Assembly (NCBI GenBank): GCA_900110395.1
Contig: FODP01000011.1
Coordinates: 62,001-126,000 of the forward strand
Source: Rhodospirillales bacterium URHD0017
Lineage (GTDB): Bacteria; Pseudomonadota; Alphaproteobacteria; Reyranellales; Reyranellaceae
Reading direction: 5' to 3'
Length of the DNA stretch: 64,000 nt
Part shown: positions 46,110 through 54,278 of the stretch, piece after piece
Layout: every line of letters begins with the position of its first letter
How positions within the stretch are numbered: the first letter of the stretch is position 1
Notes under the pieces: generated by a model
Database searches by the model: none
Told to the model about the DNA's origin: nothing
The model's input: the letters and a program-made list of their open reading frames with translations, nothing else
Made by a program: the position numbers and the translations under genes

Positions 46110-47087
46110 ATGAAGATCGTTTTTGCCGGGTTCTTCGCCGTCCGCCTGATGGAGCGGGTGCAGGCCCATCTCTCGATTCCCGGCGACATGATCGCCATCG
46201 ATGAAGAAGCCGCCGTGCCGCCCAGGCTTGGCGATGCCGATGTGCTGGTGTCCATGGGCTTCACCAAGGCGATGGCCGAGGCCGGTTCGCGGCTTCGTCT
46301 GGTGCAGGTGCCGGGCGCGGGCCTCGATCGCATAGAGCGGGCCTCCTTGCCGGCCGGCGCGCACCTGGCGAATGCCTACGGCCACGAGATCGGCATTGCC
46401 GAGTACATCATGGGCGCCATGCTTGATCTGACGCGCGGCTACGGCCGCCTCGATGCCAGCCTGCGCCACGGCCGCTGGGACAGCCAGTGGGCGGTCGGAG
46501 TGCCGATGCCGCCGCCTCATCCCGAGCTCGCCGGCAAGACGCTCGGCATCCTGGGCTTCGGCCATATCGGCGAGGCGTTGGCTCGCCGCGCCCGGGGCTT
46601 CGACATGGAGGTCTGCGCCATCCGCCGGCAGGCCCAGGCTCAGGCGCCCGAGGGTGTGTCGTTCATCGCCGGCCCCGAGCGCCTCGACGAGGTCCTGCGC
46701 CGCTCGGACTATCTCGCGATCACGCTCTCGCTGTCGCCGCAGACGCGCAATCTGCTCGACGAACGCCGCCTCGGCCTGATGAGACCGACGGCGTTCCTGG
46801 TCAATGTCGCGCGTGCCGAGATCGTGGAGGAGGCCGCGCTCTATCGCGCGCTGGCCGATCGCAGGATCGCAGGGGCAGCGCTCGATGTCTGGTATCGTTA
46901 TCCGACCAGCACCGGACCGACCCTGCCGGCGACGCAGCCCTTCCACGAGCTCGACAACGTCATCATGACCCCGCACGTATCGGGCTGGACCGAAGGCATG
47001 ATCGAGGCTCGGGCCGCGTTGATCGCCGGCAACATCGAGCGCACGGCGCGCGGCGAACGGCCGCTAAACGAGATCGATCCCCGGTGA
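46110..47087 (+). CDS. D-isomer-specific 2-hydroxyacid dehydrogenase-like protein
   Basis: A 325-residue NAD-dependent enzyme. The Rossmann motif is LGILGFGHIGEALARRA, the substrate-binding Arg is in NVARAEIVEE and the catalytic His in MTPHVSGWTEG. The Glu that normally pairs with the His (FxxEP in SerA) is replaced: the aligned segment reads LDVWYRYP, giving Tyr at that place. The subgroup with this change may have a modified mechanism or substrate. ATG at 46110 with AAGGA upstream preferred to the TTG at 46104. Its stop overlaps the MFS start (GTGA). Confidence 0.9.
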   Translation: MKIVFAGFFAVRLMERVQAHLSIPGDMIAIDEEAAVPPRLGDADVLVSMGFTKAMAEAGSRLRLVQVPGAGLDRIERASLPAGAHLANAYGHEIGIAEYIMGAMLDLTRGYGRLDASLRHGRWDSQWAVGVPMPPPHPELAGKTLGILGFGHIGEALARRARGFDMEVCAIRRQAQAQAPEGVSFIAGPERLDEVLRRSDYLAITLSLSPQTRNLLDERRLGLMRPTAFLVNVARAEIVEEAALYRALADRRIAGAALDVWYRYPTSTGPTLPATQPFHELDNVIMTPHVSGWTEGMIEARAALIAGNIERTARGERPLNEIDPR

Positions 47088-48379
47088 GTCGTTGGCAGCA
47101 GCGCCTGCCGTTCTATTACGGCTGGCTGATCATCGGCGTCGCCTTCGTGACCATGGCGATCGCCGTCACGGCGCGTACGTCCTTCTCGCTGTTTTTGCCA
47201 CCCTTGATCGAGGAGTTCGGCTGGGAGCGCGGGCTTGCCGCCGGCGCTTTCTCCTTCGGCTTCCTCGTGTCGGCGATGCTGGGCCCGATCGTTGGCCGCG
47301 TCATGGACCGCAAGGGCCCGCGCATCGTGATCGAATGCGGCGTGGCCATGGTGACGGCGGGCCTGCTGCTGGCGACCGTCATCGCCAATCCCTGGCAGTT
47401 CTACGCCACGCTCGGCGTGATGGTGGGCGCGGGCGCCAACCTCATGACCTTCACCGCCCATTCGCAGTTCCTGCCGCACTGGTTCGTGCGCCGCCGCGCG
47501 CTCGCCATCAGCGTTGCCTTCTCGGGCGTGGGCGTCGGCGCCATCGTGCTGCTGCCCTGGCTGCAGTCGATCATCGAACGCGAGGGCTGGCGGACCGCGT
47601 GCTGGGTCATGGGCCTGCTCGTGCTGTTTGTGCTGGGACCGCTCAATCTCCTCGTCTGGCGCCGGCCGCAGGATATCGGCCTGCTGCCCGACGGCCAATC
47701 GCATGCCGCCGCGGCGGCGCCGCGTGCGCTGTCGAACATTGTCGACCACGCGTGGGTGGCGGTCGACTGGACGCTGGTGCGCGCGCTCAGGACGGCGCGC
47801 TTCTGGTGGATCGCGCTCGGCTTCGTCTGTGCACTGTTCGCCTGGTACGCCGTCCAGGTGCACCAGACCAAGTACCTGATCGAGGTCGGCTTCTCGCCGA
47901 TCGTGGCGGCCTGGGCGCTCGGCATCGTGAGCGTCGCGGGCATTCCGGGACAGATCGGCTTGGGCGCCCTGTCGGACCGCATCGGCCGGGAATGGATATG
48001 GACGGTCGGATGCGCCGGCTTTGCCGTCTGCTACGTCTGCCTGATCGCCCTGGAAGGCTCGCCGTCACCCGCGCTGCTCTGGATGATGGTGATCGCGCAG
48101 GGCTCGCTCGGCTATGCGCTCACCTCGGTGATGGGCCCGATCGTGGCGGAGATCTTCGAAGGGCCGCACTACGGATCAATCTTCGGCATGCTCACGGTGG
48201 CGCTGATCGGCGGTGGCGCGGCGGGGCCGTGGCTCACCGGCGTCATCCATGACGTGACCGGCAGCTACCGGCTCGCCTTCCTGCTCGCCATCGCCTGCTG
48301 CGTGGTGTCGGCGATGGCGATCTGGATCGCCGCTCCGCGCAAGGTGCGCATGGTGCCGGGCCGGGCGGCACGGAAATAG
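47084..48379 (+). CDS. MFS transporter (monocarboxylate/OFA-like)
   Basis: A 431-residue permease with about 12 helices. Opening FYYGWLIIGVAFVTMAIAVTARTSFSLFLPPLIEEFGW and the loop VGRVMDRKGPRIVIECG are typical of the MCT/OFA group, as is LSDRIGREWIWTVG in the second half. It starts with GTG within the stop of the dehydrogenase, so substrate import and oxidation of a 2-hydroxy or 2-keto acid are probably coupled in one operon under the MmyB-like regulator. A 29-bp repeat begins one base after the stop. Confidence 0.92.
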   Translation: MSRWQQRLPFYYGWLIIGVAFVTMAIAVTARTSFSLFLPPLIEEFGWERGLAAGAFSFGFLVSAMLGPIVGRVMDRKGPRIVIECGVAMVTAGLLLATVIANPWQFYATLGVMVGAGANLMTFTAHSQFLPHWFVRRRALAISVAFSGVGVGAIVLLPWLQSIIEREGWRTACWVMGLLVLFVLGPLNLLVWRRPQDIGLLPDGQSHAAAAAPRALSNIVDHAWVAVDWTLVRALRTARFWWIALGFVCALFAWYAVQVHQTKYLIEVGFSPIVAAWALGIVSVAGIPGQIGLGALSDRIGREWIWTVGCAGFAVCYVCLIALEGSPSPALLWMMVIAQGSLGYALTSVMGPIVAEIFEGPHYGSIFGMLTVALIGGGAAGPWLTGVIHDVTGSYRLAFLLAIACCVVSAMAIWIAAPRKVRMVPGRAARK

Positions 48380-48380
48380 C

Positions 48381-48409
48381 CCTCCTTCGCGCTACGCGCT
48401 TCGGAGGGC
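48381..48409 (+). repeat. 29-bp hairpin repeat, copy 1
   Basis: CCTCCTTCGCGC / GCGCTTCGGAGG inverted arms around CTAC. The same element, 26 of 29 bases identical, lies inverted at 49822-49850, so the pair brackets the remnant-filled interval between them. Confidence 0.8.
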
Positions 48410-48418
48410 GTCCGCTTC

Positions 48419-48571
48419 GCGCCTACACGGTCACCGGCAAGGGCGACGACACCTTCCAGCTGCAGCCGGCCGACTTCAAACGGGCGCCGCGTGCGGTTCA
48501 AGCTCCCGAGCGGGGAGCTTGAGCTGACTCATCTGTTCACGAACGGGCCGACGCTTGCACCCGGAGCGTGA
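48419..48571 (+). pseudogene. frameshifted C-terminal gene remnant
   Basis: One frame reads AYTVTGKGDDTFQLQPADFK and, after a shift near 48490, the next reads VRFKLPSGELELTHLFTNGP before a TGA at 48569-48571. The two pieces join as one beta-rich C-terminal sequence of a kind seen after beta-lactamase-like hydrolase domains. No start or upstream body remains. Confidence 0.35.
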
Positions 48572-49639
48572 ACCCGCCGACGATCGTGTCGTCGTGCGCA
48601 GCATGGACCATCGCGACGTCGCTTACCCGCACTGTCTTGAACCTCGACGGATCGCCCTCGATGCCGAGCGACATGCCGAGAAACGGCTCCTTGGCGTGCG
48701 CCGCCACCTGGAGGTGCGCGCCGGAGCCGGTCGCGTGCAGGATCACCGCGTCGGGGAACGGCTTGTTGGCGACCTTGTCCACGAGCGCCCAGCCGCGCAG
48801 CCCCTTGGCGGCGTGGCGCTCAAAAGTCTTCTTCGGCACCGCCAGATAGAAACGAAAGCTGTCTGCCGGCAGCGCATGCTGCAGCGTGAGCGAGTTCGGC
48901 CCCTCGCCCGCCTGAGCCATGATGAAATTCTTCCAATCGATCTTTTTTGCCGCCATCACCGTCATGTCGAAGGGTGCGAGGTTGCGTTGCGCGATGTGGC
49001 GGTCGAGCCGCGGCTTGGAATTGATCGTGGGCACCGCGGGCTCGCCGCTGCAGAGCTCGCAATACGAGCACTACGGGATACGCGCCCAGGGCTACGACAC
49101 CGCGGCCTGGTCCGGTAGCTTGGTCTTGAGCGGGAAGGCCGCGGGCTTGGGCAGCGCCCGAAGGGCGGCATAGGTGAGCGGCGCGTTCTTGGGCGAATCG
49201 TCGACCTTGCCGTCCTTGATCCACTGGCCGAAGGCATCGATCAGCTTCAGCGCGCCAGTGTTGAAATCCAGCCATTCGACGTGGTTGGAGATGCTGCCCT
49301 GGAAGGGCGGCGGCATCACCGGCCAGACCTTGCCCGCCACCGTGACGCTGTCGGGCACGGTGCCGTCGGGATCGAGCGACTTGGCCAGCATCGCATACAG
49401 CGGATTTTCCAGCGGCACGTTGCTGTTGGGATCGAGCGGCTGCCAGCCGGGCTGCAGCCCGATGCCGAAACCCGGCGCGGCCGGGGACAGGCTGCCGAAC
49501 AGCCCGTAGGGGCCGGTGGTCTCCTTGAGACTGAAGCCGCCGGCGAGATCATCGGAACTGTCGACGTTGTGGACATGAGGCCAGCCGACGCCTGCAGCCG
49601 CCGGTAGATGGCGTAGAAGAAGTTGATTTTGCCGGCCAT
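48537..49639 (-). pseudogene. decayed gene of unknown family (frameshift and two in-frame TAG codons)
   Basis: An ATG at 49639 opens MAGKINFFYAIYRRLQAS, after which a single-base shift near 49580 is needed to continue into GWPHVHNVDSSDDLAGGF and about 150 further residues. That frame meets TAG at 49094-49092 and again 18 bases later, then reads on as CSYCELCSGEPAVPTINSKP for 170 more residues to a stop at 48537. All three parts look like coding sequence in composition. I do not recognise the protein. The interval lies between inverted 29-bp repeats and beside a tRNA gene. Confidence 0.6.
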
Positions 49640-49774
49640 GCGTCCTCTCTCCCGAAGAACCCGACAAAACTACACGCGGGACGTGTGGGGCGGCAACGTG
49701 CAGGAATGCATGTCCGCGGGCTTTTGCAGCGGTACAGTCGTCGTGCAGCAGCGCTGCTCGTCGTGGGAAATAGC

Positions 49775-49850
49775 CCTCCTACGCTAAAGCTTCCCTGCTT
49801 CGCGCTTCGCAGGGCAGGCTCGTCCTCCGAAGCGCGCAGCGCGTAGGAGG
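49775..49850. repeat. nested palindromes after the tRNA, including inverted 29-bp repeat copy 2
   Basis: CCTCCTACGC (49775-49784) pairs with GCGTAGGAGG (49841-49850) and encloses a CCCTGC...GCAGGG hairpin. Bases 49822-49850 are the inverted second copy of the element at 48381-48409. It lies 3' of the minus-strand tRNA by two bases and could act as its terminator or processing signal. Confidence 0.75.
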
Positions 49851-49852
49851 AG

Positions 49853-49928
49853 TGGTAGGCCCGGCAGGATTCGAACCTGCGACATAACCGTTATGAGCGG
49901 CTCGTTCTAACCACTGAACTACGGGCCC
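49853..49928 (-). tRNA. tRNA-Ile(CAU), CCA encoded
   Basis: A 76-nt cloverleaf on the minus strand: acceptor GGGCCCG / CGGGCCT, D stem GTTC/GAAC, anticodon stem AGCCG/CGGTT with loop CTCATAA (anticodon CAT), T stem GCAGG/CCTGC with TTCGAAT, then ACCA. The short D loop and GGGCCC acceptor resemble tRNA-Ile2, whose C34 becomes lysidine, more than elongator tRNA-Met. The first pair is G1:U72, a wobble instead of the usual G:C. Confidence 0.9.
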
Positions 49929-49955
49929 ATCCGTCGAGCCCGCGGTTCTAACGCA

Positions 49956-50663
49956 CTATTCCGCGGGCGGCACGAACATATAGCCGATACCGCGCACCGT
50001 GCGAATAACGGTGGGCTTGTCGGGCGTCGGCTCGATCTTGCGCCGGATGCGGGTGATGCGCAGATCGATCGCCCGGTCGAACGGGTCGCGGCTCCTGTGG
50101 CTGGTGGTCTCCAGCAGCCAGTCGCGCGACAGCGGCCGGTTGGGGTTCTCGGCGAAGGTCTTCAGGATGTCGAACTCACCCGAGGTCAGGGCCACGTCCT
50201 TGCCGCCATGGTCGAGCAGCTGGCGCTTGGGCAGGTCGAGCGTGTGCTGGCCCATGCGCACCCGCTCGAGCAGCGACGGGGTCGACTTGTTGGCCGAGCG
50301 GCGCAGCACGCTCTTGCAGCGGGCGAGAAGCTCGCGCGGCTCGTAGGGCTTGGCGACATAGTCGTCAGCACCGCTCTCCAGCCCCAGCACCTTGTCCACG
50401 GAATCGCCCGCGGCGGTCAGCATGATGATGCCGACCCTGGTGTTGCTTTCGCGCAGCCAGCGGGCCAGCGCGAAGCCGTCCTCCTGGCCGGGAAGCTGCA
50501 CGTCGAGCAGAACGAGATCCGGCATGGCGCGCGAGATCTGGCGGCGCATCTGCGCGCCGTTCTCGACGGCGATCACCTTGAGGTCGTGATTCATCAGATA
50601 GGTCTCAGCCGCCTTGCGCTGAAACGCGTCGTCCTCGACCAGCAGAATGGAGGGTTGCAGCAT
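49956..50663 (-). CDS. OmpR/PhoB-family response regulator
   Basis: A 235-residue regulator: receiver PSILLVEDDAFQRKA, phospho-Asp in LVLLDVQLPGQEDGF (near residue 54), Lys in DDYVAKPYEPRELLA, and a winged-helix C-terminal domain (VALTSGEFDILKTFAENPNRPLSRDWLLE ... IRTVRGIGYMF). Diverges from a hybrid kinase and Hpt gene 292 bp away, with which it can form a four-step relay. The intergenic bases 50664-50765 are AT-rich and probably hold both promoters; I cannot place their boxes with certainty. Confidence 0.95.
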   Translation of the reverse strand: MLQPSILLVEDDAFQRKAAETYLMNHDLKVIAVENGAQMRRQISRAMPDLVLLDVQLPGQEDGFALARWLRESNTRVGIIMLTAAGDSVDKVLGLESGADDYVAKPYEPRELLARCKSVLRRSANKSTPSLLERVRMGQHTLDLPKRQLLDHGGKDVALTSGEFDILKTFAENPNRPLSRDWLLETTSHRSRDPFDRAIDLRITRIRRKIEPTPDKPTVIRTVRGIGYMFVPPAE

Positions 50664-50955
50664 GGCTTGATCCGAAATAAATGTTTCTCTAATGCAGACA
50701 AAATAGCATGATTTCTCAACGTGATATAGTCGTTTGTTGATATATTTGATACAGTTCTCCGCCTATTTCGCCACAGGCGCACCACATGTCTTTTCCACCC
50801 TTAGATTCGCGACCCGGGATCGTCTCTATCCCTAGTTCCAGCGATCCGGACTCTCTTGGGGACGGACGTTGCCGCGAGGCAAGGTCGGTCGGCCGATCGG
50901 CGCACGGGCAAGGGAGACGAACTGGGTTGCCGCGCCTCGGCGCGGACGAAGGACG

Positions 50956-53031
50956 ATGACCGTCATTGCGACTGAGCCGGTAGCCCAGGCCGAGCCAGCC
51001 GCGACGGCGAGGCAGGAAGCCTTCGTCCGCGCCGAACTCATTCGCCGCCTGTTCGAGGGCTCGGCGCAGTCCCGCTACTTCTCGTTCGTCCTGTGGCCGG
51101 TGATCGCGGCCATCTACTGGCGTCAGATCGAGCTGATCGAGCTCGCCGGCCCGTTCATGGCCCACATCGTCGTCACGCTGGGCTTCGACGTGCTGCGCAA
51201 GGCCTTCAACCGCGCCAATCCGTCCGACGAGGAGGTCATCCACTGGGGCTGGTGGTTCGCCACGCTGTCGCTGCTGGCCGGCGCCTGCTGGGGCGTCGCG
51301 GGCTACCTGCTCGCCTCCAAGGACTACGAGCTGCAGCGCATGCTGCTGGGCCTGGTGCTGCTGGCGACCATCACCACGGCGGTGCCGATCCGCTCCGCCC
51401 ATCCGCCGACCTTCTACGCCTTTGCCGGGGCGACGACGGCGCCGCTCCTGTTCGTGCTGCTGACCTCGGTCGATCCGTTCTATCAACTCGTCGGCATCGC
51501 GGGGGGCGCCTATGTCGGCCATCTCATGGCCTATGTGCGCGACGTCCATCGCTGGCAGTACGACAACATTGCGCTCGCCTACCAGAAAGAGGACCTCGCG
51601 CGCCGCCTGCAGGTCGCCTACGACGAAGCGCGCAACGCCCGCGACATCGCCATCGACGCCCAGCGCGATGCCGAGAGCGCCAACCAGGCCAAGTCGACCT
51701 TCCTTGCCACGGTGAGCCACGAGATCCGCACGCCGATGAACGGCGTTTTGGGCATGATCGACGTGCTGGAGCGCACCGACCTTTCGCTCGAGCAGCGCGA
51801 GGCCCTGAGCACCGTGCGCTACTCGGCATCGGCCCTGCTGCGCATCATCGACGACATCCTGGACTTCTCCAAGATCGAGGCCGGCCGCCTCGACCTCGAG
51901 CTGATCGAGCTGTCGACCATCGAGCTGATCGAGGGCGCAGCCGAGACGCTGGCGCCGCAGGCCGTAGCCAAGGGGCTGAGCCTCGTCGCCTATGCCGCCG
52001 CCGACGTACCCGACCGCGTGGTCGGCGATCCGCTGCGCCTGCAGCAGATCCTGTTCAACCTGCTGGGCAACGCCATCAAGTTCACCGAGACGGGCTCGGT
52101 GCGGCTGTCGCTCGAGAATGCCGGCGACGGCATGCTGCGCATCAAGGTCGCCGATACCGGCATCGGCCTGACCGAGGAGCAGCGCGGCCGTCTGTTCCAG
52201 CCGTTCGTCCAGGCCGACAGCGCGACCACGCGCCGGTTCGGCGGCACCGGGCTCGGCCTGTCGATCGTGCGGCGCCTCGCCGAGGCCATGCAGGGCGGTG
52301 TCGAGGTTTTGAGCGAGCCGGGCCAGGGTTCGACCTTCATCGTTACCGTGCGGCTCGGCGCGGCGGCGCCGGCGATGCGCACCGAGTCGACCTTGCGCGG
52401 CCTGTCGCTGGCCGTCGCCCTGCCTGATGCCGACGAGGCCTGCGCGGTCGCCCGCTACCTCGCGGATGCCGGCGCCGAGGTCGGGATCTATCCGGACAGC
52501 TCATTCGTCGGCATCCGTGTCGCAGGATATGACGCGGAGATCTACCTGCCGCGGCCCTATCGCCGTGATACTCTGGTGCGCGCCGTTGCCCGGGCGACGG
52601 GTCGCGCGGCCGACGCCGTGGTCAGCGCGCCCACGCGCGCAGCACCGCTCAACGGCCGAGTCCTGGTGGTCGACGACAATTCGGTAAATCGCAAGATTTT
52701 GGCGCGGCAGCTCGAACTGGCCGGGGCCACGACCGATTCCGCGTCGGGCGGCGAGGAGGCACTCGAGCTGTGGCGCACGGGCCGTTACGACCTGGTGCTG
52801 GCCGACCTGCAGATGCCGACCATGGACGGTTTCGAGCTCGCCCGCCGCATCCGCGCCAGCGAGGCGGCCGAGCAGAGGCCGCGCACGCCGATCCTGGCCG
52901 TCACCGCCAGCACGCTCGAGGAGCAGGAACAAAGGAGCCGGGCGGTCGGCATGGACGGCTTCATCATCAAACCGATCGGCATCGAACAGTTGCGAGCCAC
53001 CCTCGATGTCTGGCTGAAAGGCGCACCATGA
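50956..53031 (+). CDS. hybrid sensor histidine kinase
   Basis: A 691-residue protein. Residues 35-195 hold five to six membrane helices (SFVLWPVIAAIYW ...), followed by a short coiled coil, HisKA with the phospho-His in FLATVSHEIRTPMNGVLGM (near 255), HATPase (NLLGNAIKFTETG; GGTGLGLSIVRRLAEAM), a degenerate receiver-like segment (about 475-550) and a full receiver with Asp in LVLADLQMPTMDGFEL (near 616). The start at 50956 follows GAAGG. It is co-translated with the Hpt gene (ATGA). Confidence 0.94.
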   Translation: MTVIATEPVAQAEPAATARQEAFVRAELIRRLFEGSAQSRYFSFVLWPVIAAIYWRQIELIELAGPFMAHIVVTLGFDVLRKAFNRANPSDEEVIHWGWWFATLSLLAGACWGVAGYLLASKDYELQRMLLGLVLLATITTAVPIRSAHPPTFYAFAGATTAPLLFVLLTSVDPFYQLVGIAGGAYVGHLMAYVRDVHRWQYDNIALAYQKEDLARRLQVAYDEARNARDIAIDAQRDAESANQAKSTFLATVSHEIRTPMNGVLGMIDVLERTDLSLEQREALSTVRYSASALLRIIDDILDFSKIEAGRLDLELIELSTIELIEGAAETLAPQAVAKGLSLVAYAAADVPDRVVGDPLRLQQILFNLLGNAIKFTETGSVRLSLENAGDGMLRIKVADTGIGLTEEQRGRLFQPFVQADSATTRRFGGTGLGLSIVRRLAEAMQGGVEVLSEPGQGSTFIVTVRLGAAAPAMRTESTLRGLSLAVALPDADEACAVARYLADAGAEVGIYPDSSFVGIRVAGYDAEIYLPRPYRRDTLVRAVARATGRAADAVVSAPTRAAPLNGRVLVVDDNSVNRKILARQLELAGATTDSASGGEEALELWRTGRYDLVLADLQMPTMDGFELARRIRASEAAEQRPRTPILAVTASTLEEQEQRSRAVGMDGFIIKPIGIEQLRATLDVWLKGAP

Positions 53032-53369
53032 ACCAGGGCCCCAACCAGGCATACGATCGCGACAAGCTCGTCGAGCTGTTCGGCGACGATCCGCGGACTC
53101 TGGCCGAGGTCGAGCGCGAGTTTTTGGACACCGCGCGCGACGTCGCCCGCGAGATCAAGGCGACCGACGACTTCACGGCGGTTGCCCGCGCGGCCCATCG
53201 GCTGAAGGGCGCCTCGGGCATGATCGGCGCGCTGGCGCTGCGCCAGATCGCCGAGGCCGTCGAGCGGGCGGCCAAGGCGGAGGACCTGTCGACCGTGCGC
53301 CGCCTGCGCGAGCTGTTCGACCCCGAGGTCCGCCGCGTCGCCGAGCAGGCGGGACTGACGGTGGACTAG
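53028..53369 (+). CDS. Hpt domain phosphotransfer protein
   Basis: A 113-residue helical protein with the Hpt signature AARAAHRLKGASGMIGAL, whose His accepts phosphate from a receiver. Its ATG overlaps the hybrid kinase stop (ATGA), so both are made together and it most likely passes phosphate from the kinase receiver to a regulator such as the one at 49956. Confidence 0.93.
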   Translation: MNQGPNQAYDRDKLVELFGDDPRTLAEVEREFLDTARDVAREIKATDDFTAVARAAHRLKGASGMIGALALRQIAEAVERAAKAEDLSTVRRLRELFDPEVRRVAEQAGLTVD

Positions 53370-53419
53370 CGACTCGCTTGTGATTCCAGGTACTAGAGAA
53401 TTGGCACCGAGGAGCACAA

Positions 53420-54052
53420 ATGATCGAGATCCATCATCTCAACAACTCGCGCTCGCAGCGCATCCTGTGGCTGCTGGAGGAGCTCGGGCAGCCCTACGAG
53501 GTCGTGCCGTATCAACGCGACGCCACCACGCGACTCGCGCCGCCCGAGCTGAAGCGGGTGCATCCGTTGGGCAAGTCTCCAGTCATCGTCGACGATGGCC
53601 GGGTGGTGGCCGAGACCGGCGCGATCATCGAATACCTCGTGCGCAAGTACGACGACGGCAAGCTGGCGCCGGCGGTCGATCCCGACTCGGCCGACTATCG
53701 CGCCTACCTTCACTGGATGCATTTCGTCGAAGGCTCGGCGATGCTGCCGCTGATGCTGAAGCTCTATGTCGGCCGGCTGGGCGAGGCCGGCAAGCCGCTG
53801 TGGCCGCGCATCGACAGCGAGCTCAAGAACCACTTCGATTACATGGAAGGGGCGCTGGGGGGAAAGGACTACTTCGTCGCCAACCGCTTCTCGGCAGCCG
53901 ATATCCATCTTTCCTTTATCCTGGACGCCGGCGCCGCTCGAGGACCGTTGAGCGACTATCCCCGTTTGACAGCACTGCATGCACGATTGAAGGCGCGACC
54001 GGCTTACCAACGGGCGATCGAGCGGGGCGGCCCGTACGAGCTGGGACGGTAA
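53420..54052 (+). CDS. glutathione S-transferase
   Basis: A 210-residue GST. N-terminal domain: IEIHHLNNSRSQRILWLLEEL (with Ser/Asn near the glutathione thiol), HPLGKSPVIVDDGRVVAETGAIIEYL (cis-Pro and the ET/SG glutathione contact). C-terminal domain has FSAADIHLSFIL, the usual N-capping box region. Much closer to classical GSTs than the protein at 12532. Stand-alone gene with GAGGAG ten bases ahead of the ATG. Confidence 0.95.
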   Translation: MIEIHHLNNSRSQRILWLLEELGQPYEVVPYQRDATTRLAPPELKRVHPLGKSPVIVDDGRVVAETGAIIEYLVRKYDDGKLAPAVDPDSADYRAYLHWMHFVEGSAMLPLMLKLYVGRLGEAGKPLWPRIDSELKNHFDYMEGALGGKDYFVANRFSAADIHLSFILDAGAARGPLSDYPRLTALHARLKARPAYQRAIERGGPYELGR

Positions 54053-54100
54053 TTTTGTGCCTATACGGCACGCAATAATTGCCTCGGGCACCGATTGCGG

Positions 54101-54129
54101 TTGCCGGAGGGTGCGCCAGGTGATATAAC
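54101..54129 (+). promoter_or_regulatory. putative sigma70 promoter between convergent genes
   Basis: TTGCCG (54101-54106), 17-bp spacer, TATAAC (54124-54129). It points toward the 3' end of the opposite-strand thioesterase gene. A 22-codon ORF with AGGAAGG upstream (54210-54278) could be its product. The bases ATATAACTACAGTG at 54123 recur at 13650. Confidence 0.4.
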
Positions 54130-54209
54130 TACAGTGCTAATGGGCGTGGCCGCTATTTTGTCGTCTGTCTCACCCGAGGGGTGCAGTCAGCAGAGGAAGG
54201 TAGCGCAAA

Positions 54210-54278
54210 ATGCGGAAACTGCGGGAATTCCGTTCCGAGCGCTATGACCGCGGCCGCAGCTTTATGGTGGCCGAATAG
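54210..54278 (+). CDS. possible 22-residue basic peptide
   Basis: ATG at 54210 after AGGAAGG (54194-54200) opens a short frame, MRKLREFRSERYDRGRSF and four more residues, ending at TAG (54276-54278). It overlaps the last codons of the opposite thioesterase gene. Charge-rich, no membrane segment. Supported only by the ribosome site and the promoter-like sequence upstream. Confidence 0.25.
   Translation: MRKLREFRSERYDRGRSFMVAE

Noticed and set aside
49070..49095. The two in-frame TAG codons as pyrrolysine or stop-codon read-through
   Set aside because: No PYLIS-like context or pylT/pylS genes seen, and the upstream part of the gene is also frameshifted, so decay is simpler.
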